Shown: positions 1-10,426, numbered from the stretch's first letter. The stretch: DNA of 64,000 nt from Serpens gallinarum (GCF_014836765.1 NZ_JACSQG010000001.1:244896-308895); one strand, 5' to 3'. The notes: generated by a model not told the origin, from the sequence alone. Translations and numbers: made by a program.

Positions 1-76
1 TGGTGCCCAGGGACGGAATCGAACCGCCGACACGGGGATTTTCAATCCCCTGCTCTACCGACTGAGCTACCTGGGC
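1..76 (-). tRNA. tRNA-Phe (GAA), distal copy
   Basis: Read on the minus strand this is a complete 76-nt cloverleaf starting GCCCAGGTAGCTCAG with encoded CCA (complement of positions 1-3), anticodon GAA (complement of 41-43) and a GGTTCGATTCC T-arm. It is identical to the copy at 107-182 and lies 30 bp downstream of it, so the two are almost certainly processed from one transcript. Confidence 0.97.
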
Positions 77-106
77 ATATCAGGAATTTGAGCACCTGAT
101 AAAAAG

Positions 107-182
107 TGGTGCCCAGGGACGGAATCGAACCGCCGACACGGGGATTTTCAATCCCCTGCTCTACCGACTGAGCTACCTGGGC
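107..182 (-). tRNA. tRNA-Phe (GAA), promoter-proximal copy
   Basis: Identical in all 76 nt to the tRNA at 1-76, with the same GAA anticodon and encoded CCA (complement of 107-109). A promoter-like sequence lies immediately upstream on the minus strand (196-225). The pair forms a tandem tRNA-Phe transcription unit downstream of yggX. Confidence 0.97.
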
Positions 183-195
183 AACAACGGGCGGC

Positions 196-225
196 ATTAA
201 ACCGGTTTTACCGCCACCGAGTCAA
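196..225 (-). promoter_or_regulatory. Sigma-70-type promoter of the tandem tRNA-Phe unit
   Basis: On the minus strand TTGACT (complement of 220-225) and TTTAAT (complement of 196-201) are separated by 18 nt. They are followed by a GC-rich stretch (GCCGCCC) just before the mature tRNA 5' end at 182. A GC-rich discriminator after the -10 is typical of stringently controlled stable-RNA promoters. The motif match is seen directly; activity is inferred. Confidence 0.6.
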
Positions 226-271
226 CCGGCGGCGGTAGAAAAAGCTGTTTATTTAAGTACTTGGCTGTTTT

Positions 272-544
272 TTAGGCACTTGGAGGCACGTAGCCTTCGG
301 CCTGTGCGAATTCTTCGCCTGAGAGAAATTTGTCCATCTCGAGCTGCAGGAATTTGCGGTCTTCGGCATTCATCATGTTCAGATGACGTTCGTTGATCAG
401 CATGGTCTGGTGCTTTTGCCACTCATCCCAGGCCTTCTTCGACACGTTATTGAAAATGTCTTCGCCCTTGGCGCCCGGATAGGGCTGGCGGTCGAGGCCG
501 GGCAAATCTTCGTGGTATTTGCGGCAGTGCACCGTACGGGTCAT
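272..544 (-). CDS. yggX: Probable Fe(2+)-trafficking protein YggX
   Basis: A 90-residue protein opening [24 protein letters not shown], the length and N-terminal signature (one conserved Cys at position 7, then the GLDRQPYPG stretch) of the YggX family. YggX protects iron-sulfur clusters, including that of MutY, from oxidative damage and handles labile iron in the cytoplasm. Its ATG overlaps the mutY stop by 4 bp (ATGA), so it is translationally coupled to the glycosylase. Pairing of mutY and yggX is common in gammaproteobacteria and fits the need of MutY for an intact 4Fe-4S cluster. No terminator with a T-run is visible between its stop and the tRNA genes. Confidence 0.95.
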   Translation of the reverse strand: MTRTVHCRKYHEDLPGLDRQPYPGAKGEDIFNNVSKKAWDEWQKHQTMLINERHLNMMNAEDRKFLQLEMDKFLSGEEFAQAEGYVPPSA

Positions 545-1608
545 GACAATTCTCCTGCGATCAATTCATCGGCCGCGCGCTTGAGCAGTTTTTTCACCGG
601 GGCGGCGAGGCCCAGGCGCGGCGGGGTGGCAAGGTTATACCAAAGCCAGTCGTCTTCGGCCACGACGCTGCTCAAGGCGCTGGTCGGCACCAGCCAGGGC
701 TCGATGCTCAACTGGAAATGGCTGAAGGTGTGGGTGAAGGCGGGCAGGCGACGGGGTTCGCCCAGCTCCAGGCCGTAACGCTGGGCCAGCGCATGCAGGT
801 CAGGCAGTGCCGCGACTTCCGGCAGGCTCCACAAACCGCCCCACAGGCCGCTGGAAGGGCGTCGGTAGAGCAGGATGCTGCCCTCGGCATTGGCGAACAC
901 CGGCATCAAGGTGTGCTTCTGCGGCAGCTCCTTGCGCGGCTTGGGCACCGGATAGGCGCTTTGCTGGCCGAGCAGCTGCGCGCGGCAGCCTTCGCGCAGC
1001 GGGCAGAGCAGGCAGGTCGGCTTGCTGCGTGTACACAGCGTGGCGCCAAGATCCATCATCGCCTGGGTGTAATGATTGACGCGCGCGTGCGGGGTGAGGC
1101 GCTCGGCAAGCGCCCAGAGTTGCTTGGCAACCTTGGGCTCGCCCGGATAGCCGTCCTGAGCGGCGTAGCGTGCCAGCACGCGTTTCACGTTGCCGTCGAG
1201 GATCGGCGCGCGCAGGCCCATGCTCAGGCTGGCGATGGCCCCGGCGGTGGAGCGACCGATGCCGGGCAGTTCCGTGAGTTGCTCGACGTCGCGTGGAAAT
1301 TCACCGCCATGTTGCGCGACGACGATTTTTGCCGCCTTGTGCAGGTTGCGCGCGCGGGTGTAGTAGCCCAGGCCGGTCCACAGGTGCAGGACTTCATCTT
1401 CCGGCGCGTCGGCCAGGGCCTGGACGGTGGGCAGGGCCGCCATGAACCGATCGAAATAACCCAGCACGGTGGCGACCTGGGTCTGCTGCAGCATGATCTC
1501 CGAGACCCACACCCGATAAGGCGTGATGCCTTGTTGCCAGGGCAGGTCCTTGCGGCCATGCTGGTCATACCACGCCAGCACGGCCGCGCCGAAATACTCG
1601 GGACTCAT
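541..1608 (-). CDS. mutY: A/G-specific adenine DNA glycosylase MutY
   Basis: Removes adenine mispaired with 8-oxoguanine in base-excision repair. The 355-residue product has the expected order: catalytic Glu37 in [10 protein letters not shown], helix-hairpin-helix [12 protein letters not shown] (114-125), catalytic Asp138 in ILDGN, and the 4Fe-4S loop with Cys192, Cys199, Cys202 and Cys208 (C-x6-C-x2-C-x5-C). A C-terminal NUDIX-like domain for 8-oxoG recognition follows (about 230-355). The ATG overlaps the asmA stop by 4 bp and its own stop overlaps the yggX start, making an asmA-mutY-yggX operon. Full length, no anomalies. Confidence 0.98.
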   Translation of the reverse strand: MSPEYFGAAVLAWYDQHGRKDLPWQQGITPYRVWVSEIMLQQTQVATVLGYFDRFMAALPTVQALADAPEDEVLHLWTGLGYYTRARNLHKAAKIVVAQHGGEFPRDVEQLTELPGIGRSTAGAIASLSMGLRAPILDGNVKRVLARYAAQDGYPGEPKVAKQLWALAERLTPHARVNHYTQAMMDLGATLCTRSKPTCLLCPLREGCRAQLLGQQSAYPVPKPRKELPQKHTLMPVFANAEGSILLYRRPSSGLWGGLWSLPEVAALPDLHALAQRYGLELGEPRRLPAFTHTFSHFQLSIEPWLVPTSALSSVVAEDDWLWYNLATPPRLGLAAPVKKLLKRAADELIAGELS

Positions 1609-3824
1609 CGTTTGAACAGGCCCTTGAGGGCGTCCTTGAGCTCCGGGCTGACCTTGTCGCCAAGTTTTTCATCGAGCTTTTCGGTGAGTTTCTCGCCCGC
1701 CAGCTTGCCGGCGATCTTGCCCAGGCCGTCCTGGTCGATACGGCAAGCCTTGGCGCCCAGCTCCAGCGGGCCACGGCAGCGCAGCGGCCATTCCAGGCCG
1801 ACGTAGCGTTCATTGACCTGGCAGGCCGGGTCGGGCATTTCGCGCTGGTCACCCTTGATAAGAATGCCGATGTGGTAATCCAGGCCGAGCACGCGCAGGT
1901 CGAGGCTGCCGTTGCCGCTGATGGCCAGGCCGGGAATGCTAGCTTTGAAATCCGGGTTGTTGGCCACGCCATTAGTGACCACCAGGTTGCCGCGCAATTG
2001 CTCGAACGGCGTATCCCGGCTGCGCGATTCCTTGCTCAGCTCCTTGCGGTTGAGCGTGGCGATGGCCTTGCACAGGTACTGGTCGAGGTTGGCATCGACC
2101 AGCACGCCGTCGCTAAACAGGAAGTCGGCTTTGCCATTGAGGTTGTCGACCCAGCTTTTCTGGCTGTTGCCCCGTGTGCTGAAGTCGGCCTTGAGGTCGA
2201 GCAGGCCCTTGATGGGCGAGGGCTGGTTGTCCAGTTGGATGAACTTGTCTGCCGGCAGGTTGCTGATCGTGCTGGCGATGGCCAACTGTGGCAAGGCGTT
2301 GCGCACATCGACCTTGCCGCTAGCGTCGACATGACCGTTATACAGATCGGCGCGCAGCTCCTTGAGGGTGATCAGGCCGGCCTTGCCTTGGGTACTCAGA
2401 CTGGCATTGCTGATCGGATGCTTGTCGAAGACCAGTTCGCCAAAGTTGACTGCGAGCTGGAAATCCAGCTGACGCAGCAGGTCCATGGGCAGAATCGGCG
2501 CATCGCTCCAGGCTTGCTGAGTGGGTGCGTTGGGCAGCGGCGAATTGCCGTCTCCGGCGGCCTGGCTGGAGCTTTTTACCTCGGCCTGGCGCGCAGTGCT
2601 GGCGCTGTCCGCCTCGCTTTTCGGCGGCAGGTAGCGGTCCAGGTCCATCCGATCGCCCTTGAGCTGGGCGCGCAATGCAAGGGTGCTAAAGTCGGCAACG
2701 GCCACGTTACCGGTGAGTGTGGTGTCGTCGAGTTTGAGGCGCAGCTCTTCCATCAGGATACTGTTTGGCGTGCCGCTCAGACGGGTGGACATTTCGAGCC
2801 TGCCCAGAGCATTGGCGTCGGCCATCTCCGGCAGCGTCTGGCCAAGACCTTCGAGGAAATCACGCAGATTGAAGGCGGCGATGGACAGGCCACCACTGAT
2901 CTGTGCCTCGTCATCAAGCTCGCGAACCTTAAGGTCGCCTAGCGCATGCAGCTGATTGGCGGAAAACTTCAGGCTGTTCCATTCGGCGATCTGCGCCTCC
3001 AGATCGACCAGCAATTCTCCCTGGGCGCTGAAGGTCACGGTCTTGGCATTCAGCGGTTCGCCGGACGCCTCGCCGGTCAGGCGCAGATTTTCCAGTTGGT
3101 AGCGTTGTAGCGCTGTATCGAAGCGAAGGTTGCCGCGCACTTCAGTGCGCGCGCGCATGACCGGCTGGTTGGTGCCGAAGAAGGCGCTTAGTTTCAGCGG
3201 AATGGAGGCGCCTTCGCGAATCGCGTCGGTTTCCAATTGAATGCTTTCGGCGCTGAACTGCTGGCCGGTTTGCGCATCGTGGTAACTGAAGCGGGCGTCG
3301 TTGACCTTCAGGCTATCGATATCCAGCTGGATCGGCAGGGCTGCGTTGTCCTTGGCACCCTCGGCAGGCTCGGGGGGCGTGCTTTGTGCGACCGGCGTGT
3401 CATCGCGGGCGCTGTCTTTGGCCGGCTGGCCGATGTTTTCCCAGTTGCCGTGCCCTTGTTCGTCGCGCTGCAACGTGAGGTTGAGGCCATCAATGCGGAT
3501 GTCACTCATCTGCACTTCTTTGCGCAGCAGCGGCAGTACACGCACCGAAAGACCCAGCATGCGCAGCTCGGCGAAGGGCTGTTGCGGTGTTTGCGCACTG
3601 GCCAGGGTCGTCTGGTGCAGTTCCAGGCCCAGCCAGGGGAACAGGCTCCAGCCGATGTCACCGTTGAGGGTCAATTCCAGGTTGGCTTTGTCGCGTGCCA
3701 ACTGACGAATTTCGTCCTTGTAGTCGTTGGGATCGAACCAGTGGGTGAGGGCGAAACCCAGACCGACCAGGATCAGCAAGAGCCCAAGGAAAATAATGCC
3801 CAGGATTTTGCCGAGCGCTTTCAT
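1605..3824 (-). CDS. asmA: AsmA family protein
   Basis: A 739-residue protein with one N-terminal membrane segment (about residues 5-27, hydrophobic run then [13 protein letters not shown]). A long periplasmic AsmA/TamB-like region follows, rich in beta-strand-forming repeats. AsmA proteins are inner-membrane-anchored bridge-like proteins linked to outer-membrane biogenesis and lipid transport. I chose the ATG at 3824 because AAGGAC lies 8 nt upstream and the hydrophobic anchor starts right after it; the open frame extends further upstream but that part does not look like protein. First gene of the operon with mutY and yggX. Confidence 0.93.
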   Translation of the reverse strand: MKALGKILGIIFLGLLLILVGLGFALTHWFDPNDYKDEIRQLARDKANLELTLNGDIGWSLFPWLGLELHQTTLASAQTPQQPFAELRMLGLSVRVLPLLRKEVQMSDIRIDGLNLTLQRDEQGHGNWENIGQPAKDSARDDTPVAQSTPPEPAEGAKDNAALPIQLDIDSLKVNDARFSYHDAQTGQQFSAESIQLETDAIREGASIPLKLSAFFGTNQPVMRARTEVRGNLRFDTALQRYQLENLRLTGEASGEPLNAKTVTFSAQGELLVDLEAQIAEWNSLKFSANQLHALGDLKVRELDDEAQISGGLSIAAFNLRDFLEGLGQTLPEMADANALGRLEMSTRLSGTPNSILMEELRLKLDDTTLTGNVAVADFSTLALRAQLKGDRMDLDRYLPPKSEADSASTARQAEVKSSSQAAGDGNSPLPNAPTQQAWSDAPILPMDLLRQLDFQLAVNFGELVFDKHPISNASLSTQGKAGLITLKELRADLYNGHVDASGKVDVRNALPQLAIASTISNLPADKFIQLDNQPSPIKGLLDLKADFSTRGNSQKSWVDNLNGKADFLFSDGVLVDANLDQYLCKAIATLNRKELSKESRSRDTPFEQLRGNLVVTNGVANNPDFKASIPGLAISGNGSLDLRVLGLDYHIGILIKGDQREMPDPACQVNERYVGLEWPLRCRGPLELGAKACRIDQDGLGKIAGKLAGEKLTEKLDEKLGDKVSPELKDALKGLFKR

Positions 3825-3909
3825 GGACAAGTCCTTACGGGTAAATGGATGGATTTGGCGAGGAAGTATACGCATTGACGCTCTTGACGCGTACCGCCAA
3901 GCGGGCAGA

Positions 3910-5016
3910 TCACAGGGCTTGAGCGATACGGTCGGCGATTGCCAGGCTGGCGGTGAGCCCCGGCGATTCAATGCCAAACAGGTTGACCAGTCCGGGCAGG
4001 CCATGACTGGACGGCAATTGGATATGAAAATCCGCCGCAGGTTCGCCAGGGCCGGAAAGCTTTGGCCGGATGCCGCTGTAGCCGGGCTCCAGGCGCTGGC
4101 TGTCGAGGTCGGGGAAATAGCGGCGCACGGCCTGAGCGAAAGACTCCCGCAGAGTGGGATCGACCGCGTAATCGATGTGTTGCAGGTAATGCACATCGGG
4201 GCCGAAACGCAGCTGGCCGCCCAGATCCAGGGTGGCGTGAATGCCGAGCCCGGCTTGGTTGGCTGCCGGCAACGGATAAATCAGCCGGCTGAACGGCGAG
4301 CGTCCGCTGTAGTTGAAATAGCGGCCCTGGCACAGGTGCAGTGCAGGGATGGACCCAGGTGCCAGACCCTCAGTCGCCGCCGCCAGCTGTTGGGCGAACA
4401 GCCCGCCGGCATTGATGACCTGCTGGGTCCGGATCTGGAACGGCTCGCCGGCGCTGATGCCGCTGGCCAGCCAACCGTCACCCATCTTCTGCAGTTGGGT
4501 GACCCGGGTATCCAGGACCAGCTGCGCGCCTTGCTGTTCGGCGGCAGCGAGCAGGGACTGCAGGTAGGCGTGACTGTCGATGATGCCGGTGCTCGGCGAC
4601 AGCAACCCGGCTACGCCACGCACGGCCGGCTCCAACTGCTGTAACTGGCGGGCGTCGAGGGTCTGCAAGTCGTTTACGTTACAGGCGTGGGCATTGGCTA
4701 GCAGGCCGGCCAATTGCTCTTGCTCGGCATCCTCGACAGCCACCAGTAGCTTGCCGATCTGCCGGTGCGCCACCTGGTACTGGCGGCACCAGGCATACAG
4801 ACGCTCGCGACCTTCCAGGCAGAGTTCGGCCTTGAGCGAGCCCGGCGGGTAATACAGGCTGGCGTGGATGACTTCCGAATTGCGGCTGGAGGTGTGGCTG
4901 CCGATCAACCGTTCGGCTTCGACGATCAGGGTACTGCGCTGCGGGTCGGCCAGGCGCGCTGCACAAGCCAGGCCGAGTGCGCCGGCGCCGATGATGAGGG
5001 TGTCAATACTGTCCAT
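3910..5016 (-). CDS. FAD-dependent oxidoreductase, L-2-hydroxyglutarate oxidase (LhgO)-like
   Basis: A 368-residue DAO-family flavoprotein. The N-terminal Rossmann motif TLIIGAGALGLACA (about residues 6-19) binds FAD, followed by SHTSSRNSEVIHASLYYPPG. This TSSRNSEVIHAG-like block is characteristic of L-2-hydroxyglutarate dehydrogenase/oxidase-type enzymes, which oxidise 2-hydroxy acids and pass electrons onwards. The C-terminal GIRPKLSG and GLPGLVNLFGIESPGLTAS close the FAD site. Substrate is not determinable from sequence, so no gene symbol is given. The ATG at 5016 is preferred over a TTG 33 bp upstream. It follows comF by 36 bp on the same strand and may be cotranscribed with it. Confidence 0.85.
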   Translation of the reverse strand: MDSIDTLIIGAGALGLACAARLADPQRSTLIVEAERLIGSHTSSRNSEVIHASLYYPPGSLKAELCLEGRERLYAWCRQYQVAHRQIGKLLVAVEDAEQEQLAGLLANAHACNVNDLQTLDARQLQQLEPAVRGVAGLLSPSTGIIDSHAYLQSLLAAAEQQGAQLVLDTRVTQLQKMGDGWLASGISAGEPFQIRTQQVINAGGLFAQQLAAATEGLAPGSIPALHLCQGRYFNYSGRSPFSRLIYPLPAANQAGLGIHATLDLGGQLRFGPDVHYLQHIDYAVDPTLRESFAQAVRRYFPDLDSQRLEPGYSGIRPKLSGPGEPAADFHIQLPSSHGLPGLVNLFGIESPGLTASLAIADRIAQAL

Positions 5017-5052
5017 GGAAAGCCCGTTTTTTTCAGCCGAGCATATCAAAGC

Positions 5053-5787
5053 TCAAACGCCGGGTTTAGGTGTGCGCGCCAGGCAGTAGACATCGACACG
5101 CGCCGCGCCCGCCTGGCGCAACAGGTGAGCCAAGGCTTGGGCGGTGGCGCCCGTGGTAAGTACATCGTCGACCAGCGCCAGATGTTGATTCGCAATGACT
5201 GCCGCCGCGCTGGCGGACAAGGCAAATGCCTGGCGCAGGTTGCGTTGCCGGGCGCGTGCATCCAAGCCTTGCTGGGCGGCCGTGTCACGGGCGCGCAGCA
5301 GCAAGTGCTCGTCCACTGGCAGATGCAGTTCGCGACCCAGCCAGTTACTTAGCATGGCTGCCTGGTTGAATCCGCGCTGCCGTTGTCGGGAGCGGGCCAG
5401 GGGAACCGGCAAAATGCGATGCGGGCGCGGCAGGCCTTCGGCATACGCATGGCGCAAATGCCGCGCGAGCAGCTCGGCGAGCAAGCGGCCCAGTGGCCAA
5501 CGAGCCTGATGCTTGAAGCGGGTAATCAGGGTGTCGATTGGAAAGGCGTAATGCCAAGGTGCTTCGACCCTACTGAAGGCCGGCAGCTGACGCATACAGG
5601 CGCCACATGTCAGCCCCTGGGTCGGCAAAGGCAGCGCGCACACGGCGCATTGCCCGGCCAGCCAAGGCAGGTCGGTCTCGCAGGGGGCACACAGTGGCAA
5701 CGACTGTTCGGCGAGTTCGTCGCAAAGCAGGCATTTGTGGTTGATTTTTAGCCAGTAGTAAACCGGTAAAAATTTTGCAGTTGACAT
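5053..5787 (-). CDS. comF: ComF family phosphoribosyltransferase-like protein
   Basis: About 244 residues. A Cys-rich N-terminus carries the pairs CLLC, CAPC, CAVC and CGAC expected for a zinc-binding region. It is followed by a phosphoribosyltransferase fold ending in the PRPP-loop motif [13 protein letters not shown]. The family is needed for DNA uptake in competent bacteria and is also called GntX in enterobacteria. Two ATG starts are possible: 5787 (used here, giving [21 protein letters not shown]) and 5823, which would add 12 residues of unconserved look; neither has a strong Shine-Dalgarno. It is divergent from bioB with under 90 bp between them. Confidence 0.88.
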   Translation of the reverse strand: MSTAKFLPVYYWLKINHKCLLCDELAEQSLPLCAPCETDLPWLAGQCAVCALPLPTQGLTCGACMRQLPAFSRVEAPWHYAFPIDTLITRFKHQARWPLGRLLAELLARHLRHAYAEGLPRPHRILPVPLARSRQRQRGFNQAAMLSNWLGRELHLPVDEHLLLRARDTAAQQGLDARARQRNLRQAFALSASAAAVIANQHLALVDDVLTTGATAQALAHLLRQAGAARVDVYCLARTPKPGV

Positions 5788-5871
5788 AGGCCTGGGCCAT
5801 CCCCTAGTTTTTCGCGCATCCATGTCGCGCCGGGAAATCTAGCAGGCGCTGTTCAAGAAGAAGGGAAACCC

Positions 5872-6930
5872 ATGAGCGCCACCGCAACCGCTGTCAGTCG
5901 TCACGATTGGACCCTGGCCGAAGTGCGCAGCCTGTTCGAGCTGCCGTTCAACGATTTGCTGTTCCAGGCACAGACGGTGCACCGTCAGCATTTCGACCCG
6001 AACCGCGTGCAGGTTTCCACGCTACTGTCGATCAAGACCGGTGCCTGCCCGGAAGACTGCAAATACTGCCCGCAATCCGGCCATTACAACACCGGCCTGG
6101 ACAAGGAAAAGCTCCTCGAAGTGCAGAAGGTGCTGGAAGAGGCTGCCCGTGCCAAGGCCATCGGTTCCACGCGCTTTTGTATGGGCGCGGCCTGGAAACA
6201 TCCTTCCGCCAAGGACATGCCTTACGTGCTGCAGATGGTCGAGGGTGTGAAGGCGCTGGGCCTGGAAACCTGCATGACCCTGGGCAAGCTCGATCAGGAG
6301 CAGACCCGAGCCCTGGCTGAAGCCGGCCTGGATTATTACAACCACAACCTGGACACCTCGCCGGAGTTCTACGGCAACATCATCACCACCCGCACCTATG
6401 CCGACCGCCTGGAAACCCTGGCCTACGTGCGCGATGCGGGGATGAAGATCTGTTCCGGCGGCATCCTCGGCATGGGCGAGTCGCTGGACGACCGCGCCGG
6501 CCTGCTGATTCAACTGGCCAACCTGCCGGAGCACCCGGAGAGCGTGCCGATCAACATGCTGGTCAAGGTCAAAGGCACGCCGCTGGCCGAGGCGCAGGAT
6601 GTCGATCCGTTCGACTTCATCCGCATGCTCGCCGTGGCGCGCATCATGATGCCCCAATCCCATGTGCGTCTGTCCGCCGGTCGCGAACAGATGAACGAGC
6701 AGATGCAAGCACTGGCGTTCTTTGCGGGCGCCAACTCGATCTTCTATGGCGAAAAACTGCTGACCACCGCCAATCCGCAGGCCGACAAGGACATGCAACT
6801 GTTCGCGCGCCTGGGCATCCAGCCGGAAGCCCGCGAAGAGCATGACGATGACGTGCACCAAGCCGCCATCGAGCAGGCGCTGGTCGAGCAGCGTGATTCC
6901 AAGCTGTTCTACAACGCCGCGTCGGTTTGA
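5872..6930 (+). CDS. bioB: Biotin synthase BioB
   Basis: Radical-SAM enzyme inserting sulfur into dethiobiotin, the last step of biotin synthesis. The 352-residue protein carries the SAM-cluster motif with Cys59, Cys63 and Cys66 ([13 protein letters not shown]). Further conserved blocks are [29 protein letters not shown] and [17 protein letters not shown] near the C-terminus. The start is supported by AAGGG 6-10 nt upstream of ATG. First gene of bioB-F-H-C-D. I saw no BirA-type operator in the short comF-bioB spacer, so how the operon is regulated is open. Confidence 0.98.
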   Translation: MSATATAVSRHDWTLAEVRSLFELPFNDLLFQAQTVHRQHFDPNRVQVSTLLSIKTGACPEDCKYCPQSGHYNTGLDKEKLLEVQKVLEEAARAKAIGSTRFCMGAAWKHPSAKDMPYVLQMVEGVKALGLETCMTLGKLDQEQTRALAEAGLDYYNHNLDTSPEFYGNIITTRTYADRLETLAYVRDAGMKICSGGILGMGESLDDRAGLLIQLANLPEHPESVPINMLVKVKGTPLAEAQDVDPFDFIRMLAVARIMMPQSHVRLSAGREQMNEQMQALAFFAGANSIFYGEKLLTTANPQADKDMQLFARLGIQPEAREEHDDDVHQAAIEQALVEQRDSKLFYNAASV

Positions 6931-6940
6931 TGGCACGTTC

Positions 6941-7035
6941 GGTGGATGGATGAAGCGTCAGCTGGGCGCCCCGATCCACCCTACGCCAGCCCAACCATTT
7001 TTGTAGGGTGGATAACCCGCTTGCGGTTATCCACC
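6941..7035. repeat. Two GTAGGGTGGA-family palindromic repeats between bioB and bioF
   Basis: The 122-bp bioB-bioF spacer contains two units. One at 6941-6984 runs GGTGGAT...ATCCACCCTAC. The other at 7003-7035 runs GTAGGGTGGATAAC...GTTATCCACC with AACCGC-type arms. Each can fold back on itself, and the flanks GTAGGGTGGA and TCCACCCTAC recur at 26896-26964, 49607-49680 and 49799-49871. The elements leave bioF with only a weak ribosome-binding site. Repeat identity is read directly; the mechanism of spread is unknown. Confidence 0.75.
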
Positions 7036-7052
7036 GGCTTCTGGTGCTGCCC

Positions 7053-8219
7053 ATGAGTTTCGATCTTGCTACGCGTCTCGCCGCCCGCCGTGCCGAGCAT
7101 CTTTATCGCCAGCGTCCGTTGCTGCAAAGCCCCCAGGGACCGGAGGTGGTGGCCGATGGCGAACGGCTGCTGGCCTTTTGTTCCAACGACTATCTGGGCC
7201 TGGCCAACCATCCAGAGGTGATCCAGGCGATGCGCGCTGGCGCCGAGCGCTGGGGCGTGGGCGGCGGCGCCTCGCATCTGGTGATCGGCCACAGCTCACC
7301 GCACCACGAGCTTGAAGAAGCCTTGGCCGAGTTCACTGGCCGGCCTCGTGCGCTGCTGTTTTCCACCGGCTACATGGCCAATCTGGCCGCGGTCACCGCG
7401 CTGGTCGGCCAGGGCGATACGGTGCTGGAAGATCGCCTCAACCATGCCTCCCTGCTGGATGCTGGCTTGCTCAGCGGTGCGCGCTTTTCGCGCTATCTGC
7501 ACAGCGATGCCGCCAGCCTGGCGTCGCGACTGGCCAAGGCCGAAGGCAATACCCTTGTGGTCAGCGATGGCGTGTTCAGCATGGACGGCGACCTGGCGCC
7601 GCTGCCGGAGCTGGTCGCCGAGGCGAAGAAAGCCGGAGCTTGGCTGCTGGTCGATGATGCCCACGGCTTTGGCCCGCTGGGCGCCACGGGCGGCGGCATC
7701 GTCGAGCATTTCGGCCTGAATCAGGACGACGTGCCGGTATTGGTCGGAACCCTGGGCAAGGCATTCGGCACGGCGGGCGCGTTCGTCGCCGGCAGCGAGG
7801 AGCTGATCGAAACGCTGATCCAGTTTGCCCGGCCGTACATCTACACCACCAGCCAACCACCGGCCGTGGCCTGCGCGACGCTGAAAAGCCTGCAGCTGCT
7901 GCGCACGGAAGGCTGGCGTCGCGAGCACCTCAACCGACTGATCGCACGCTTTCGCCAGGGCGCGGCCGAGATTGGCCTGAGCCTGATGGACAGCCCGACG
8001 CCGATCCAGCCCATCCTGATCGGTGATAGCCAGCGCGCCTTGCGCCTGTCGGCTCGCTTGAAGGAACTCGGAATTCTGGTCGGGGCGATTCGCCCGCCGA
8101 CTGTACCGGCCGGCACCGCGCGTTTGCGCGTCACGCTTTCTGCCGCGCACAGCGAGGCGCATCTGGAGCGGTTGCTGGACGCGCTCGCCACCGCCTGGGC
8201 GGAGCTGGCCCATGGCTGA
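7053..8219 (+). CDS. bioF: 8-amino-7-oxononanoate synthase BioF
   Basis: PLP enzyme condensing pimeloyl-ACP/CoA with L-alanine. The 388-residue product has the alpha-oxoamine synthase hallmarks: [13 protein letters not shown] (42-54), [20 protein letters not shown] (69-88), the cofactor Asp in [13 protein letters not shown] (198-210) and the Schiff-base Lys236 in [11 protein letters not shown]. The ATG at 7053 is chosen because the conserved N-terminus begins there; an upstream in-frame extension is made of intergenic repeat sequence. Its end overlaps bioH by 8 bp. The start lies directly behind a repeat element, which may affect translation. Confidence 0.97.
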   Translation: MSFDLATRLAARRAEHLYRQRPLLQSPQGPEVVADGERLLAFCSNDYLGLANHPEVIQAMRAGAERWGVGGGASHLVIGHSSPHHELEEALAEFTGRPRALLFSTGYMANLAAVTALVGQGDTVLEDRLNHASLLDAGLLSGARFSRYLHSDAASLASRLAKAEGNTLVVSDGVFSMDGDLAPLPELVAEAKKAGAWLLVDDAHGFGPLGATGGGIVEHFGLNQDDVPVLVGTLGKAFGTAGAFVAGSEELIETLIQFARPYIYTTSQPPAVACATLKSLQLLRTEGWRREHLNRLIARFRQGAAEIGLSLMDSPTPIQPILIGDSQRALRLSARLKELGILVGAIRPPTVPAGTARLRVTLSAAHSEAHLERLLDALATAWAELAHG

Positions 8220-8937
8220 ACGGCTGTTACTGTTGCCCGGCTGGTCCTACTCCAGCGCGGCACTGCAGCCGCTGGCGACGGCGCTGCGAGACTTTTCGAG
8301 GGGCGCGCTGCAGGTTGAGCTGGCCGAACTGCCAGTGCTGGCCGAAGCCGAGCACTGGCTCGATGCGTTGGACGCACAGCTGCCCCGCGACACCTGGCTG
8401 GGCGGCTGGTCGCTGGGAGGCATGCTCGCCGCCCAGCTGGCGGCGCGGCGCGGCGTGTCTTGCCGTGGTTTGATCAGTATCGCCAGCAACCCGAGCTTCC
8501 AGCAGCGCAGCGATTGGCCCGACGCCATGCCGGCCGAGACGTTGGCCGCGTTTCGCCAGGGGCTGGCAGCGGACTGCGCCGCAACGCTGCAGCGTTTCGA
8601 CCTGCTGGCCAGCCAGGGCGACAGCGCCCAACGGGCCTTGCGTCGCCAGCTGCAGGGTATGCGCAGCGCGGCGGATGAAGGCGTGCTGGCTGCCGGCTTG
8701 GAATGTTTGGCGCAGCTTGATGGCCGGGCCGCTCTGACGACCTGGCAGGGACCGCAACTGCATCTGTTTGCCGAGCAAGACGTGTTGGTGCCGATAACGG
8801 CAGCGCAGGCCACGCGTCAGCACCTGCCGCAGGCGCATATCGAAGTCATCGAACAGGCCAGTCATGCCGCGCCCTTCAGTCATGCGCGGCAGGTGGCCGG
8901 ATCAATGCTGGCGTTCATTCAGGAGTCCGCACGATGA
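8212..8937 (+). CDS. bioH: Pimeloyl-[ACP] methyl ester esterase BioH
   Basis: Alpha/beta hydrolase that removes the methyl group from pimeloyl-ACP methyl ester, ending the BioC-protected pimelate route. The 241-residue protein has the nucleophile elbow GWSLGG with Ser67, an acid in [11 protein letters not shown] and the catalytic His in [11 protein letters not shown] near the C-terminus. The ATG overlaps the bioF 3' end by 8 bp and the stop overlaps the bioC start by 4 bp, so translation is coupled. Position between bioF and bioC supports BioH rather than a generic hydrolase. Confidence 0.93.
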   Translation: MAERLLLLPGWSYSSAALQPLATALRDFSRGALQVELAELPVLAEAEHWLDALDAQLPRDTWLGGWSLGGMLAAQLAARRGVSCRGLISIASNPSFQQRSDWPDAMPAETLAAFRQGLAADCAATLQRFDLLASQGDSAQRALRRQLQGMRSAADEGVLAAGLECLAQLDGRAALTTWQGPQLHLFAEQDVLVPITAAQATRQHLPQAHIEVIEQASHAAPFSHARQVAGSMLAFIQESAR

Positions 8938-9740
8938 ATGCTTCGCTCCCCAGCCAAAGCCTGCCCGACAAGCGCCAGGTGGCGGCGTCGTTTTCCCGCG
9001 CAGCGGCCAGTTATGACGGGGTTGCGGCGTTGCAGCGCACCGTCGGCATGCAGTTGCTGGATAAGTTGCCGGAAAGCACCACGCAGGCACAGCGCTGGCT
9101 CGACCTGGGCTGCGGCACCGGGTATTTCTCCCGAGAGTTGTCGGCCCGGCTGCCGGCAGCCCGGGGCGTGGCGGTGGATATCGCCGAAGGCATGCTGCGC
9201 CATGCCCGGCCATTGGGCGGTGCGCAGGATTTTATTGCCGGCGATGCCGAGGCCTTGCCGCTGCGGGACAACTCGACGGAGCTGATCTTTTCCAGTCTGG
9301 CCCTGCAGTGGTGCGCCGATTTCCCGGCGGTGCTCGACGAGGCGCGCCGCGTGCTGAGCCCCGGCGGAGTGATGGCATTTTCCAGCCTGTGCATCGGCAC
9401 GCTGCAGGAACTGCGCGACAGCTGGCAGACGGTGGACGGCTTCGTGCACGTCAATCGCTTTCGGGCATTCGAGGACTATCTGACCCTGTGTGCGAACAGC
9501 GACTTGCAGGTGGTGCACTTGAGCCGGCGCGCCGAGGTGCTGCATTTTGCCGATCTGCGTCAGCTGACCCATGAGCTCAAGGCGCTCGGTGCGCACAATC
9601 TCAATCCGGGTCGCCCCGGTGGTCTGACCGGGCGGGCGCGGCTGCGCGCCTTGGCCGAGGCCTATGAAACGTTCCGCCAACCGAAGGGTTTACCGGCCAC
9701 CTATCAGGTGGTCTACGGCGTACTGCGCAAGGACTCCTGA
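8934..9740 (+). CDS. bioC: Malonyl-[ACP] O-methyltransferase BioC
   Basis: SAM-dependent methyltransferase that caps malonyl-ACP so it can enter fatty-acid elongation toward pimelate. In the 268-residue product the SAM motif [15 protein letters not shown] lies at about 55-69. It is followed by [25 protein letters not shown] and [11 protein letters not shown], which are typical BioC blocks. It starts inside the bioH stop (ATGA overlap) and is 2 bp from bioD. Confidence 0.96.
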   Translation: MNASLPSQSLPDKRQVAASFSRAAASYDGVAALQRTVGMQLLDKLPESTTQAQRWLDLGCGTGYFSRELSARLPAARGVAVDIAEGMLRHARPLGGAQDFIAGDAEALPLRDNSTELIFSSLALQWCADFPAVLDEARRVLSPGGVMAFSSLCIGTLQELRDSWQTVDGFVHVNRFRAFEDYLTLCANSDLQVVHLSRRAEVLHFADLRQLTHELKALGAHNLNPGRPGGLTGRARLRALAEAYETFRQPKGLPATYQVVYGVLRKDS

Positions 9741-9742
9741 GC

Positions 9743-10426
9743 ATGGCCGCGTTCTTCGTGACCGGTACTGACACCGAAATCGGCAAGACCACCATCGCCG
9801 CCGGTCTGTTGCACGCTGCCCGGCAGTTGGGAATGAGCACGGCGGCGGCCAAACCGGTGGCCTCAGACTGCCTGGTTACGGCTGAAGGTTTGCGCAATGG
9901 CGACGCTCTGGCCTTGCTGGGCGAATGCAGCCTGCCGCTGGACTACGCCACGGTGAATCCCTTCGCCTTTGCGCCAGCCATCGCGCCGCATCTGGCGGCC
10001 CGGGAAGTAGGTGTGCCCTTGAGCGTGGAAGGGCTGGTAACGGCGACTCGCCGCGTGCTCGCGCTTGGGGCGGATTTCACCCTGGTGGAAGGCGCTGGCG
10101 GCTGGCACGTGCCGCTGGACGGCGGTGCCTGTTTGTCCGACCTGGCCGTGGCGCTGCGGTTGCCCGTGATCCTGGTGGTGGGCGTGCGTCTGGGCTGTAT
10201 CAACCATGCCCTGCTGACGGCTCAGGCGATTGCCGCCAACGGCCTGCGATTGGCCGGCTGGGTTGCCAATGTGGTCGATCCGGCCACCTCTCGACTGGCG
10301 GATAACCTGGCGACGCTCACCGAACGGCTGCCAGCGCCGTGCCTGGGTTGCGTGCCTCATCTTGCTTCTCCGCAGCCCGCCCAGGTAGCTGAACATCTGC
10401 AGCTGCAGTCCCTGCTGACCCGCTGA
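9743..10426 (+). CDS. bioD: ATP-dependent dethiobiotin synthetase BioD
   Basis: Closes the ureido ring of 7,8-diaminopelargonic acid with CO2 and ATP. The 227-residue protein begins AAFFVTGTDTEIGKTT, with the P-loop at residues 8-17. It also contains AAAKPVASDC and VEGAGGWHVPL, the conserved nucleotide and substrate loops. Last gene of the biotin operon. The bioA aminotransferase that should feed it is not in this cluster. Confidence 0.97.
   Translation: MAAFFVTGTDTEIGKTTIAAGLLHAARQLGMSTAAAKPVASDCLVTAEGLRNGDALALLGECSLPLDYATVNPFAFAPAIAPHLAAREVGVPLSVEGLVTATRRVLALGADFTLVEGAGGWHVPLDGGACLSDLAVALRLPVILVVGVRLGCINHALLTAQAIAANGLRLAGWVANVVDPATSRLADNLATLTERLPAPCLGCVPHLASPQPAQVAEHLQLQSLLTR

Noticed and set aside
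211..236. Hairpin ACCGCC...GGCGGT between the tRNA-Phe genes and yggX as a terminator
   Set aside because: It has a mismatch and no T-run, and it overlaps the tRNA-Phe promoter boxes.
718..1806. Plus-strand open frame of about 362 codons across mutY and asmA
   Set aside because: Crosses the junction of two well-supported minus-strand genes and has no recognisable domain.
5788..5871. Biotin operator (BirA-type) in front of bioB
   Set aside because: No TTGTNAACC-type inverted repeat is present in the short comF-bioB spacer.
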